64,000 nucleotides of DNA, taken from the NCBI GenBank assembly GCA_024036415.1, contig JAMWET010000762.1, positions 155,001-219,000 on the forward strand. The letters are read 5' to 3'. Positions 1 to 21,400 of this stretch are shown one piece after another (position 1 is the first letter of the stretch; every line of letters starts with the position of its first letter). Source of the DNA: Prochilodus magdalenae. Its lineage: Eukaryota; Chordata; Actinopteri; Characiformes; Prochilodontidae. The notes under the pieces are model-generated. The model saw nothing but the letters and a program-made list of their open reading frames with translations, had not been told where the DNA came from and searched no databases. The translations under genes were made by a program, and so were the position numbers.

Positions 1-758
1 TGCGCGCACACACACACGCACGGCCTTTCAACTCATCTGGTCTGCGTTAATCACGCTAAGCGCAGTGATGGCAGATTGCGGTGGCTTTGAATCCGTGAGG
101 GTGCAGATAACGCTCATTTTCGGAGCGCTCTATCAGGCTAAAACAACAGAAATCTGGATCCGGGCCCAGGACTGGCCACCGTCCCGGGCTGTAACTCGGA
201 ACAGCGGTAGCGGGTGCCGGGCGGTATTGATCTGTTTTCAGAGCATGCTGTGGCATCGCAGATGATATCTGGCTCTCTGCTGCTCTGCTAGAGAATGTCT
301 TACTAAGCTTGTTTTGATTGGACCGTGTCTTCTGTTCTCATCAGACCAATCACAGTGGGGCGTAGTCGCCAGGGAGGGTCTCCGAGCTAGCCGAGGGTGG
401 GATGGCGGGAGAGTGACGGTTGATAGGGAATAGACCCCTTTTTATGGGACGGAGCTCCAACGCGGATAGAATCCTCCTTTAACCGGCCCAGACGATATAT
501 CGGCCAGTACCAGCTCTAGCCGGGACTCTAGCCGGGCTTTCTGAGACCCACTCCGTCATTCCTGCCCGCCTTTCACTGGCGTGTCCGTGACTGAGGCCCT
601 GGAGGTTTTGGTCAAGTTTTGCCAGGTTGCTAAGTGATCCGGAGTCTGTAGCTTTGGTGGGGGGGAGCTGAACCCATTCATTCTGCGCTCACCTCTGCGA
701 GGCCTCTCCACCACACCTCCCTCACGGAAACATAAGCACGTCCTCCCCTCGCGTTGCC
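1..758. other. upstream flank of il11, no gene recognised
   Basis: The first bases are a short CA microsatellite. The rest is moderately GC-rich and contains a CCAAT motif near 345, but no TATA box or coding exon that I could defend. It may hold the il11 promoter and the missing signal-peptide exon. No reading frame here shows a convincing hydrophobic leader. Confidence 0.4.
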
Positions 759-858
759 ATGGCTGTCGCGAAGGCCTGTTTACAAGCACGAGCGAGCCGC
801 ATGGCGGAGGAAGGTGAAAAGTACAGTAGAGCCTTCCATGAGGAGCCAGCCCTGAAGG
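759..858 (+). other. candidate first coding exon upstream of il11 (weak)
   Basis: An ATG in strong Kozak context (gccATGg) opens 33 codons that end at a good splice donor (aag|gtgagg) in phase 0. That phase matches the next supported il11 exon at 2724. The peptide is polar (it ends FHEEPALK) and has no signal peptide, which a secreted interleukin needs. It is therefore either a coincidental open stretch, an alternative start, or part of a poorly conserved helix A. A transcript would decide. Confidence 0.3.
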
Positions 859-2723
859 TGAGGCGGCGTGGTGCGGGCTCAGGGGGCCACTCTCCGGGCC
901 CGACCTCACTGAATGCCTTTAAAGAGTGCAGCCTGTGAGAGTCACGGCTCTCTCTGAAGCTCAGAAAGTCTGACCTCACCCTCCAGATCGTATCTGCTCG
1001 CCTCTCTCAGGGCTTTTAGAGTGCAACCGGGTATGTCCACGGTAAAGATACACTGTTCGGAAGGCTCCGAATCTGATGCCGCGAAGGTGAGATAGGCCGG
1101 CCCTACTGTAGGCGCGCATAAAGGGATGTTTGGCGCACTCCGCGGCTCTGTGCATGTGTGCCAGATGTGAGGGCAGATCATTATCAAAGACGCCACCTGC
1201 GACAAAAGGCCCCCAGTGCAGTTCTGGAGAAGAAAAAAGCAGTTTGTTAGTTTTTTTTCACTAACATTTATTTTGGTTTCTTTTCTTCTCGCATGGAGTT
1301 CCCACTTTACAGGGGTCACAGCTAGGAAAGAAAAATAGGAGGGAGTCGACGGAAAGTCCCCACATGAAAGCCGTAAAACAGCGAGCGCTGGCTGCTGCGG
1401 TCGCATGCACAGAGCGCGTTAATGCGCATTAGCCGGCGAGCCGGCGAGGGTGTATTTGCTCCGTCCGGCTCTGCGTGTGTTGTAAATAGTTGTGGGCTGT
1501 GTAGGTGTGGGACGGCTTGTTTATCTTTCGGTCGTCACAGCAAAGAGTTCCGATAGAAATCAGGTGGATTTATCACATTCCCGTATTTGCATTCAGGAAG
1601 ACAGGAGGAAGGTGAGGTGGAGGGGGGGGGTGCAAGAGGCAAGCGAGTGAGGTCAGGATCCAAGAGGGTGCGTGTGTCCCGGTGTTAATGAGGTATGGGA
1701 CAAGTACCCGGGGAGATAAGAGGAGAACAGACAACACTTACGGATGAGCTTCTGTGTGGAACGTCTAGGAGACTGCAGAGATGAAAATCAGAAGCGCTGA
1801 AAGACGGAAAGATGTGGTGAAAAAACGGACCGAGTGTGTCATAGGCCTGGCATACGCCGCGGAGCGTGGAGGAGATGCAGCAGCGGCAAAACAACGAGAA
1901 ACAACACACAAAGGAAAAAACACTGGGAGGCAAACAGTGGAAGAAACGGGCCTCGCCGAGTGACTCCTGTTTCGGCTGTTGTGTTTCTCATCCGCTGGAG
2001 CCTCGATGACACATGCGGCCCTGTGCCTGACACCTGCCAGGCTATTAGCACTACCCGTAGCTCGCAATCAGTGGGCCTCTGACGTCTGAGCTGGCCATAA
2101 GCGAAGGGGCCAGCGATTCAAAGCGAGCGTGGGTCATATCTTGTTTATGCCTGCTAAACACTTTAACAAACACGAGCTGAAAAGTTTACACAGCGCCCTG
2201 ACTCAGCCCACCTGCCCGCCGGCCTCCTCTCTAAATGTTTGCGTCTCCCTCTAGTGGTGGGAACGGAAAGTGGCGGCCTTTTTTTAGCCCCGACCCTGGA
2301 GTTTCCCTACATCTCGGCGTTGTCTGTTCTGCTCCGAGCGCCTTACTCACTGCGTACGCTGTTATTCTTCCTGTAGAAAACATCCTGTGGCTTCAGGTCA
2401 CCAACTCCTCGGTGTTGACGTTCGGAGGTTGCACCCGGCTGAACTCTGGGTGACTCCGGAGCTCTGTAATTCTGCGGTAACGTTAAGAGGGTGCCTCCTG
2501 CTAACTGATTCAAGGCCACTGCCGAGCGTTCCTCCTCGGGGTTGCTAACTTTAGCGGTGGGGGTCATCGCGAGCTGTTCTTGGAGGTAGTCTCCAGCCAT
2601 GGGAAATTCTGCGCAGCGCCGTGACATTGCTTTTGTGGGACAGCGATGGCTCCCCACTCTGTGGAAGCGAGACTTTCTGATCTGTTTACTGAAGCACTTT
2701 CTCTCCTCTGTTTGTCCTTTCAG
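859..2723. other. il11 upstream intron or 5' flank
   Basis: No exon, RNA gene or clear repeat was recognised here. I searched all three forward frames for a hydrophobic leader followed by an amphipathic helix and found none. The 3' edge is a good acceptor, tttgtcctttcag, just before the exon at 2724. Confidence 0.4.
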
Positions 2724-4718
2724 GTCGACCAAGAGTTTGACTCGGTGATCGACCACCACAGGTTCAAATCGCTTCCAGCCATCAGCGGCAGAGCCAACGA
2801 CCTCAGCTCACTGGAGGTGTGTGTCCCAGCCAGCGCCCGTCTGTCTGCCTCGTAGCCTCTAACGCGTTTAAACCCAGAGCACCACCCAGTCAACACCATC
2901 TAATGATGCCTGGGGAACTGGGGTGAACAGGGGACCCCGTTCTAGAACAGTCATGACATTCCCCCAAAGCTTGACAACATTCTAGAACATTTAGAATGGA
3001 GAACAGAGTAAGGGAGAACATTACAGAAGAGTCTGAATAGGGGACATTCTAGAACCCTGTGAATACAGAGTAACATGCTAGAACAGTGTAAGTGGAAAAC
3101 AACAGAATAGCACAGTGTGTATGCAGGGGAGCGTTCTAGAACACTGTTAATAGGGTAGAACACAATGGTACAGTGTGGTACAGCGTTCTAGAACACTGTT
3201 AATAGGGTAGAACACAATGGTACAGTGTGGTACAGCGTTCTAGAACACTGTGAATGGGGCGGAACATTCTGAGCCCTCCTAATAGTAACAGTAAAAGGGG
3301 TTGAACGTTAGAGAACGTTAGGTTCTAGGTTTTGGGTTGTTGGTTTATTATTGGAGGCAGTTTCCAGGTGGAACTATTCACACTCGAGGCCCCACACTTC
3401 GGTTCCACACTGTCCAAATTTACATCAGTAGCTAATAGCCGAATGCCCCGCCTCCAGTTCACGGGTTCAGTCGGACACCGGGATGTGCTGGTTAATGTAC
3501 GGGGTCTGTGATGGAACACGGTTGACGCTCTGCTCTCTCTTCTCCGTACAGCTGAAGCCCACCCTCTCTCAGCTCCATGCCGACCTCAAGTCCTTCGAGC
3601 ACCACTTTGAGTGGCTAAACAAAGTGACACGGAAGCACCACCACAGCTCAGCGCCCAAGCTGGGAGAAATGATCTCGCACATCAAGAGTCTGATCACCTC
3701 GCTACACCGTCAGGTAAACATAACCTACTCCACCCACACATCTCTATATGCACCAGCACCATCTAAGGCCAGGCTGATACACGACCAGTGACTCACATTC
3801 ATTACAGCAATACATCACTGCTGTCGGAGCAACACCGAGACCAAAGCTTTACAGCAGACGGGAGACGCGCTGTCGGAGCAGCGTTCGAGTGTCCTCGCAC
3901 CCCGGCCTCGTAAACAAGCTGACTCGGGTGTTTCTGTTAGTCCATCCATCTTTACATTTACACACAACGTAAAGAACAACAAGCACTTTCTAATGATGTC
4001 AGACTCTACACCCACACCTAACCTAACCTATTTAGGACACTCGCCAGAAGCTGACTGTTCACCTCCGACACTCGTATCAGTCCATTAAGCCCTGATTATA
4101 TTATTAATTAATGGAGTATTAATAAGCTGTATTAGCCGTCAGGTCCTACTGCCTCGTACAGCTGACTCATTTGTGCACCGAGAGCAGAACCTACAGGCAC
4201 ACTTTGTTTGTGTGGTTAAAAATAACCCGCCTCCACCATTTACACCACCATGTACCCTTTAGAACCAAACGCGCCGCTTTTATTACCTAGCCTTTACGGC
4301 TAAAACACGCTAACGAGCTGTGCTTTCAGCCCAAGCATGAGTGGGCGGGGCTTATATATTGATTTACATAATTAGGACAGCTGGTGTTTATTAGTTAGCC
4401 TCACGTTAGCCTAGCGTTAGCTCACTAGCTGGAAGTGAGCGTGGTGGGGTTAAACGGCTGTAGGCTGCACATGCAGGTTTACGTAGGTCTAAGCAGGGTG
4501 TTCCGAAAGTTCCTGATGGCCATGTCCCGTTTCTCTCTCTTCAGATGATGCGTGTAGAGGCCCCTCGGATTCCCGTGCCTTCTCCCTCCCTCCCTCCTCC
4601 CCCATCGTTCCACTGGGAGATGGACCAGTCGTCCCAGGAGCTCCTGCAGAGGTTCCGGCTGTACTGCGACTGGGCGGCGCGAGCCTTCCTCAGCCTAAAG
4701 TCCAAAATGCAGGCGTGA
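2724..4718 (+). CDS. il11: interleukin-11 (C-terminal three coding exons)
   Basis: Supported exons are 2724-2816, 3552-3713 and 4545-4718, all phase 0 with GT..AG borders, giving 142 residues plus a stop. IL-11 is a secreted four-helix cytokine of the IL-6/gp130 family. The match to mammalian IL-11 runs throughout: a KSLPAI motif in the A-B loop; helix B reading LSQLHADLKSFEHHFEWL; helix C ending in a leucine/arginine-rich stretch; a proline-rich C-D loop with one Trp; and helix D ending in DWAARAFLSLKSK, where mammals have DWAVRGLLLLK. The 93-bp first exon agrees with the short phase-0 exon of mammalian IL11. The signal peptide and helix A exon were not located, so this is a partial model. 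Neighbours znf628 and nat14 match the mammalian locus. Whether it is the il11a or il11b paralogue cannot be told from sequence alone. Confidence 0.8.
2940..3310. repeat. TTCTAGAA-rich degenerate minisatellite in il11 intron
   Basis: Units built around gttctagaacactgt recur, including two nearly perfect 52-bp copies starting near 3134 and 3187. The same motif fills the nat14 intron at 22.6-23.8 kb. Each TTCTAGAA is a palindrome matching the TTCnnGAA core of a heat-shock element. Confidence 0.75.
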
Positions 4719-5896
4719 TGGGCCACGGCCAATCGCAACCCGCCCTCACTACCACCACATCCAACGGTTACACACTACATCCCGTCCTCCGTGAACTCCC
4801 CCGTACGGCTACAGCCTGTGTCGCGCGTCAGCTGACCCAACGGCATCGATCTGCGGCCGCAGAGCGAACATGAAAACACTCCACCTGCCCGTCCTCCGTC
4901 ATTTCACCCAAAGCCTTCCTCTCCCTGGTCCCTTTTTTGCATCCATCCTGTTTGTTATTTATGTATTTATTTATTTATTGAGCAGTTATTTAGTTATTTA
5001 TTTGGTGTCGTTATTTATTTGATTCTTCGGAACAGAAAAGTCATCTTGTTTCCCGGTTTCAGTTTCTAAGGTGTCCTGTCTTTGCATCTCCCTGTGTAAC
5101 TGTCTTCCAGGCAGCAGCCAGGCCTCCACCTCTAAACACGTTGTCCTTCTCTCGTGCCTCCTCTTTCACTCCGCGAGGCACGTGTCCACGTTTTTGTTTC
5201 CAAGGTTACAATGTTTTGCCACTAGATGTAGCAATATTGCTGGGTGTGTAAGGTGTGCGTGCTAGTGCCGGATGAGAAATTAGCGAGAAGATACAAAGTG
5301 TCACGAAGCACTGACCTAAAAAACGTTTGTTTTTCTCTTCTTCTTCTTCTTCTTCTTCTTCTTTGCACAGCATATTTGGGTTTATGTTTCTGAACTCTAT
5401 GATTCAGAACTTAGGAAATGGAAAAAGGGAAGAAAGAAAGACCAAAAAAAAAAAAAAAAAAACAACCCAAGCCTTAAAATACTATGTATTGTGACATTGT
5501 GATACTTTGGTAATGTACAGATGTACATATGTGTTCCCGAATGTAAATTGCTCTGTATAGCGCAGATGTGTACTATATTATAGTTTTCTATGATATACGG
5601 CCCGTCGCTCTGGCAGTTCTATCTTTATCACTGTGTCGCAATATCCACATTCTTCTGTTCTCTTTTTTTTTTTTGAGTATTTTGATACGCTATTTACTAT
5701 TTATTACATTTCCATGTTATTTATTTCCACTGAGCGGAAGCAAGACTTCCATCCTTTTTGTACTTTTATACTGCTTTTAATCAGGCATTATCGTCTCTAT
5801 TGAAATTATTACAGCCTATTGAATCTGTTCGACTCGCCACACATGCTGTACGTCATATGGTTTTTCCGAAAGATAGGTGAAAGGTGTGCCGGATAC
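4719..5896 (+). other. il11: il11 3' untranslated region
   Basis: The stretch between the il11 stop and the first good poly(A) signal has no other gene. It holds an AU-rich cluster (4955-5025), a CTT repeat (about 5337-5363) and an A-tract (about 5442-5462). The length is inferred from the poly(A) signal, not from a transcript. Confidence 0.6.
4955..5025 (+). promoter_or_regulatory. il11: AU-rich element (ARE) in il11 3'UTR
   Basis: Many overlapping ATTTA pentamers occur here (tatttatgtatttatttat and more), about 240 bp after the stop codon. Such AREs are typical of short-lived cytokine mRNAs, IL-11 included, and recruit decay factors of the TTP/ZFP36 type. The element supports the cytokine call independently of the protein match. 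Confidence 0.75.
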
Positions 5897-5902
5897 AATA
5901 AA
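5897..5902 (+). terminator. il11: poly(A) signal AATAAA for il11
   Basis: This is the first AATAAA after the ARE and about 1.2 kb beyond the il11 stop codon. The distance is reasonable for a teleost cytokine 3'UTR. Confidence 0.6.
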
Positions 5903-7079
5903 GGAATTCATGTGCAGAAGCATTGCGGCCCTGTTTTTGTTTTGGAAAGTCCTGGTCACCTCAACAGACTGTGACGGGTTTCGATAAACGGATGGCTGAT
6001 TTTTCCAGATTTATTCAGATTTATTTAGTCCCGATGTAAACAGTTATTCCGAGCGGTTGGGTGGGAAATGCTACGCATGCTTCAAAGGATCTACAGAACC
6101 GTGCTGCTCCTTCACCGACAGTTCTACACGTAATGGTTATGAACGCACGGACGTCTGAGACGCTGTTTGGCGTTGGTTTCGAGAAGGTCCGATTATGGTG
6201 GAGGGATACATGCGGGGTGTTCTAAGGCAAAATAGTCCCCAAAGAAAATGGATTATTTCAGCATTTCGTAGAACATGGCCGCGTTTGAGCTGTAATTCAT
6301 AATAAAAGAGAATTTATTTTCATGCTAAATGTGAAAAACACAAACAACATGAAGTTGCAGCCAGATGGGAAACTTTAAGCCTTAATAGCACATAAATGAT
6401 GATTAAGATCAAAACTGTGCATACCAATGTTGTCATACCAAGACCTCTATTCGTACATGTGTCTGTGTGAACCAGTTCTCATCAGACTCGTCTGAACGAG
6501 TGAGAATGTCTGAACAACTCAAATTACAGTTAAAAAAAATAAATAAATAATTAAAAAAAAAATATATATATATATATATAAACACACTGTATAAACTTTG
6601 GAATTCCGTTTGGCACACTCTTAGGAAAGATGTCTCCGTACTGAAGACATTAGACGCCATTCACCAGCAGCTCTGGTCCTAGGAACACGTCTACATCAGA
6701 TTCATGATGGGTTCTTAAACCTCAGAACCGTTCTAACCTGCATGTGCTCTTGAGTGTGCACACATTCTGTTCCTACACCGGTTCGGAATCACCAGTTCGG
6801 AATCTGCAAGTGGGCTTTAAGAAGTAATTCCCTCCTGAGAACGGTGGTGCAGAAGACCCAAGGGTTCTACACAGAACCACCAACACTCACAGAACCCTGT
6901 CTTGGGTAGGTGGTTCTCTGTCTGGTGAAACGCTAAATGCTGTGCTAGCACCTAAAAGGTTTTGTGAAGGTGTACTGCTGGTAACAATAGGAGAACCTTT
7001 ATGGTGCTACGAAGAACCGTTCTCCCCCTGACCTCTTGAAGAACCATCCCTTGTAGTAGCGCAGGAGAGCAAAACTGAG
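5903..7079. other. intergenic region il11-znf628
   Basis: No gene was recognised. The sequence is AT-rich with a run of A and TA repeats near 6530-6580. Confidence 0.5.
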
Positions 7080-7709
7080 TTGAAGGCGTTCGGGCCTTCA
7101 GGCTCTTTTCCGCCGACCAAAACTACATTACCCAGAAGCACTAGCGCGCAGACTAGCGAACACACACAAGCCTTTAGCTCCGCTCGCGAGCCAGCCCTCG
7201 CGCTCCTGCGCGCAAACTCCAGCTACGAGCGATCCGGTTCGAGGCTCTTTCGTACGGTTTCGAGCATTCTGGTCAGATTTAGCGCTAATTTAGCGCCAGT
7301 TTAGCAGCAGTTTATCCGCATCGTCGCCGCTAACCAATGAGAGGAGAGGACCGAGGCGCGGCGCGAGCCAATCAGCGTGCGCGTTGGTGGGAGGTGGCGG
7401 CAGGCGGGTGACTGCTGGTTAGTTTGTGCTCCAGATTATTGTTAAGGTTGTATGGACCATCACTGCGGACTTCAGCCCGATTTCAATACCACAAAACCCC
7501 TCCGGTTACACGTTTACCGAGCGCTCACGGGCGGGGGGCGTACGCAGTTTGCGCAAAGGCACAATTACACGGAAAAATAGCGCGTCGCTTCAGAAACCGA
7601 GACGGAGAGGGGAGAGATGGAGCCGAGCAGGCCGGCTCGACACGGGACCGATAACACTAACAAATCGGCGGTCAAATAATCAGGCATCTGATCACCGGGT
7701 AACGGGAGG
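7080..7709 (+). promoter_or_regulatory. znf628: CpG-rich promoter and noncoding first exon of znf628
   Basis: The segment is rich in CG dinucleotides, unlike its AT-rich flanks. It has CCAAT boxes on the + strand (near 7334 and 7369) and ends at a strong donor, GG|GTGAGT (intron starts at 7710). The next usable acceptor before the znf628 start codon is at 10601-10602. I infer a CpG-island promoter with an untranslated first exon; the transcription start is not determined. Confidence 0.55.
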
Positions 7710-7815
7710 GTGAGTGCGCTGATCACTTTAACCCGATTTGTCTTAATCTCGTGTATGTATTTGTCTTTTCCACGAGACAACACAGCAGGGACACACCGAG
7801 GGAGAGAGGGAGGGA

Positions 7816-7841
7816 GGAGGAGGAGGAGGAGGAGGAGGAGG
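7816..7841 (+). repeat. (GGA)n microsatellite
   Basis: A short perfect run of gga/agg trinucleotides lies in the first intron of znf628. Confidence 0.8.
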
Positions 7842-8009
7842 GATTTTAAAGGGGAAGGCTGATCAATAATGAACCGATGCTGTACTAAAGCGTGTTGACG
7901 TGCCTCACTCCTGCGCACTCCCGCTGCTCTTAGATTAGGAAGTAACCTACTGGCATTTAAACCACGTGACTCAGAACCAGGGTTCTAAAGTCAAGGCAAC
8001 AGATCCATA

Positions 8010-8785
8010 CACCCGTCAGCTCCACTGACCGTACAGGACACTCTGTAGGTGTACAGGTCCAGACTGTAGTCCATCTGTTTCTCTGTGTACTGTATTACCC
8101 TGTTCTTCAATGGGCAGGACCCCCACAGGACCACCACAGAGCAGGTACTGTGTGGGTGGTGGATCATTCTCAGCACTGCAGTGACATTGACGTGGTGGTG
8201 GTGTGTTAGTGTGGGTGGTGCTGGTGTGAGTGGATCAGACACAGCAGTGCTGCTGGAGTGTTGAGACACTGTGTCCACTCACTGTCCACTCTATTAGACA
8301 CTCCTACCTTGCTGGTCCACCTTGTAGATGGACAGTCAGAGACGATAGCTCATCTGCTGCTGCACAGTGCAGTGCTGGTCATCCTCTAGTCCTTCATCAG
8401 TGGGTACAGGACGCTGCCCCACAGGACGCTACCCCACATGACCCTGCCCCACAGGACGCTGCCCCACAGGACGCTGCCCCACAGGACGCTGCCCCACAGG
8501 ACGCTACCCCACATGACCCTGCCCCACAGGACGCTGCCCCACAGGACGCTGCCCCACAGGACGCTGTTGGCTGGATAGTTCTGGTTGGTGGACGATTCTC
8601 AGTCCAGCAGTGACACTGAGGTGTCCAGCAGCACTGCTGTGTCTGATCCACTCACACCAGCACCACCCACACTAACACACCACCACCACGTCAGTGTCAC
8701 TGCAGTGCTGAGAATGATCCACCACCCACATACTACCTGCTCTGTGGTGGTCCTGTGGGGGTCCTGCCCATTGTAGAACATGTCA
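8010..8785. mobile_element. fold-back nonautonomous DNA element, copy 1
   Basis: The left arm (8015-8260) reappears reverse-complemented in the right arm (8600-8785). For example, the stretch near 8160-8240 around the GTGGTGGTGGTGTG run is mirrored near 8640-8720. The loop contains a 15-bp tandem repeat (gccccacaggacgct, about 8408-8565), which creates a false QDAAP-repeat reading frame. The right arm is truncated compared with the copy at 51.4-52.1 kb. There is no transposase. Confidence 0.75.
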
Positions 8786-8879
8786 GTGTTCCTCTGTCCT
8801 GGTCCTGGAGGTCCGCTGCCCTGCGAGTGTTTGGGATGTGATTCCAGATGTTTGTTTACATCCAGAAAGCAGCACTGAT

Positions 8880-9575
8880 CAGACGTAGCAGAGGTTCTCC
8901 AGTAGACCACTGGGTGGTCTTTTGTGGCCTTCTCCTTACCCAACACCTGACTCGCCCACAGAAGTCATCACGGTTCGTGCTGAAGAACCTACTATCCTTT
9001 GGTTCCAAACGCCAGACTGTTCAAAATTAGGTTCATGAACCGGAATGGAACCTGTTCCACGGAACCTGTTCCACGTCCGCATTTTTGGAAATCTTACGGA
9101 AAACAGGTACAGAGGATCACGTATCTAGAACCCTGTAATTAGGTATCTGTATGGAGTCCGTGCTGCGTTTGGTAACGGCTGTACCGAGACTATGAGAGCG
9201 GTGAGTTATTTTGAGGGATGATCAAACTGATAATGCCCCCCGCAATGGGCATGTCTGCAGGGGACGAGTTTAGCACTGGCTGACCTCTGCTCCGGGAATT
9301 GTGGGAGCAGCGTTGGACTTTTACCAGCTGACGGGAGGGAAGAGCGCGACTGAAGTTAATCAGGCCTGGTATTTATTATATAACATTAGGACTCATAATA
9401 TATATATATATATATCGGTACTGGTTATTCAGTGTAGTTTTCCAAACAGGGGTAACTGCTTTAGTCCCCTTAGCAGACCACTGGGTGGCGCTATTGTCGC
9501 CTCTTGTTCCTGAACGTCCGACACGCCCCCAGAAGTGGTCAGGATTCGTGCTGGAGAACTAACCTGGGTGATGGA
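8880..9575. repeat. diverged duplication in znf628 intron 1
   Basis: Sequence around 8885-8990 (agaccactgggtggtctt... cggttcgtgctgaagaac) recurs about 580 bp later at 9473-9565 in diverged form. No coding potential is seen. The intervening sequence includes the repeated phrase aacctgttccacgg near 9050-9075. Confidence 0.5.
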
Positions 9576-10029
9576 TCTGAGGAACCGGGTGCGGCGTTTA
9601 CGTTCTCCGGCCTTCTGTGTTTTGTTATGTACTTGTGGAACTACCTGGAAACCCAACCTTAGTCTAGATAGCAGATTAGCGAGATGGACGGCATAGAGAA
9701 TGAGCTTCTAAAAGCTGGATATGTGGTGTTCGGATACAATCAGCCCATGGTGTGTTTCTATTAATGACACTGGGTCCAAGGTTCGTTGGTCTCAGGACAC
9801 TTCGGACAAAAGTTGAATGGAGAAGACTGATGACTGATGGGACAGGACCTGGGGTGCGGGAGGGGAGCGGGAGCGAGGTGCGGAGGTGTTGGGGTGTAAA
9901 CAGGGCGGGTTAATAATGTTTACTCTAATATGGCGACGTTAGGACGCATTGTTACGCCCCTAACGCGTGATGTAGAGATCAGGTACTAGTCCAGTGTGTG
10001 GGTTCAGACAGAATTCCCAACACACTGAA

Positions 10030-10515
10030 TACCAGGTGTGTGAGTGTTCAGGGTCTCCACTCTTTACCACCATTCCAGCTTCCGTTCTTCTCAGGAGACT
10101 CCCTCTCAGCTTCTCAGAGAGACACACCTCCACAGTTCAGTCTTAGGAGCTGGTTCAGCATCTCCTGCTTCTCCTCACCATCCAGATAACCCCAACACAG
10201 TCAGTGGTGTTGAGGTTCTGGACTCCAGGGTGGACAGTCAGTCCATTGTTTTGAGAACACCAGCAGCTTCCCTGTTGGATCTGTGGGTCTCCTTTTCTCA
10301 GTGAGGAGCTCCTTGAACAGCTACACCTCCTTTCAGACCTCCATAGTGTGGAGGTGTCTCCTCACAGTGGAAGAAGGATGGAGAGAAACACCTCTGGAGG
10401 TTCTCAGATGTGGAGCTGGATGTTCTCCTCTCTCTCAGAGATGAAGGGGCTGTTTATCCGATGGGGATGGTGTTGGTGGTCTAGCAGATCTTCCAGGTGG
10501 TTGTTAGGAGGGCGC
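10030..10515 (-). mobile_element. Tc1-like transposon relic
   Basis: Read on the minus strand, frames broken by stops and shifts give a helix-turn-helix-like STVRRHLHTMEV segment, then LLTEKGD, then a PGVQNLNTTDCVG segment. The last resembles the SPxLNxIDxVWG region near the third catalytic residue of Tc1 transposases. It lies in znf628 intron 1, just before the first coding exon, and is not functional. Confidence 0.45.
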
Positions 10516-10736
10516 TGTTTATCTCGGCGGTATCTCTTGATGATGAATGACGACGTGATGGTTCCCCTGAGAAAGACTCATGTTACCTATGTGTTGTTCT
10601 AGGTCCTGGAAGTCCAGCTGAGGAGAACCACCATCTCCACTGCGCGTCTCCAATGGCTGCCATACACAGTGAAAGCCAGCGAGGTGACTAAGACGCCCCA
10701 GTCCCCAACTGTCTGCACTTGTACTCGCGGGGTACG

Positions 10737-20189
<9,453 letters not shown>

Positions 20190-20795
20190 GGCTGGAGGCG
20201 CTCCAGTGCATACTCTTTGTCCAACTAACAATCACACTACTCCACCCGTCTGTACCAGCGCCACGCACGCCTTTGTTAGCACACGTTATCCGGTTTTGCC
20301 AAAGGTTGGTGGTGTCTGCCACGATCACGGTGACTAATGAAACCTGGTCCGGTCATGCTGAATTAGGTTCTTAGGTTTTTAGCCATCAGGAGAAGGAGGA
20401 AGTGCCGCCTCGGGCCGAGCGACGCACACGGTGAAGCTGCTGGGGTGATGGGGGACTGTTTTGAGAAATTTGCCGTCTTGTTTTCAGTTTTAGCTAAAAA
20501 TGTTTTTCTGGGCAATAAAAGGGGAGCGCTGCTCCTCCAGCACCGAGGACGCAGTTCCTCACCTGGCCCCTACGGGGAGCTGTTTCACAAACCACAAGCA
20601 GCATCCGGAAGCCTCCTGAGTCCAGCGTGTCTGAGCGACTGAAGGCTGAGGAGAGGAGCGGTTTAGTGTTGGACAGGAACTAATAATATGCTGTCATGTT
20701 GACAGTGTGTGTATAAGATGATGAGCTGTGAATATGTCTATACCGTTTGGTTTCTCTATAACTGTTAATATTAGGACATGGTGATGTTCAATAAA
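20190..20795 (+). terminator. znf628: znf628 3'UTR with two poly(A) signals
   Basis: AATAAA occurs at 20514-20519 and again at 20790-20795, after the znf628 stop at 20187-20189. Either could be used. No other gene was seen in the stretch. Confidence 0.6.
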
Positions 20796-20879
20796 GAAGC
20801 AGTTGGTAACGTCATTGTTATTCTAGTCACTCTGAAGCTGCAGTCCAGACAGAACCGTCCGCACGGGTTCAGTTGGTAC

Positions 20880-21400
20880 TGGCCTGGTGATGGTTTAGCA
20901 GGTTACCACCATGCCAGCATCCAGAACACAACATAAGCTGGTTTTACTGGTGACCACCATAGAAACTTAAGTTTCTGCTGGCTAGCTCTCCAAAACTCAA
21001 CACCCACTGATGTTGCGGGTGGCCAGCATATTCACTACACCATTCGAGCATACCAGTATCACCAACATGGCACATACAGGTTTAGCTGGTGACCAGTGTA
21101 CCAGTATCCAAAATCAACACTTACTGGTTTCGCTGGTACCAGCGTATTAAGTCCAGTTGTGCTGATCAGTGTACCAGTATCCCCAACATGGCACATACAG
21201 GTCTAGCTGGTGGCCAGTGTACCAGTATCCAAAAGCAACACATACTGGTTTTGCTGGTCCCAGTGTATTAAAGCCACAGATGCAGACCAGTGTACCAGTA
21301 TCCAAAAGCAACACATACTGGTTTTGCTGGTACCAGCGTATTAAGGCCATAGCTGCTGACCACCATACCAGTATCCAAGACACAACCCAAACTGGTTTGT
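20880..21400. repeat. degenerate repeat related to the 17.1-kb minisatellite
   Basis: The phrases accagtatcc, acacatactggttttgctgg and ccagtgtattaa recur in tandem with longer, irregular spacing. They belong to the same family as the array in the znf628 intron. Confidence 0.65.

Noticed and set aside
548..633. Possible il11 helix A exon encoding VSVTEALEVLVKFCQ
   Set aside because: Ends at a poor donor (cag|gttgct), has no start codon or leader, and the similarity to helix A is too weak.
8230..8613. QDAAP-repeat protein frame
   Set aside because: Formed by the 15-bp loop repeat of a fold-back element.
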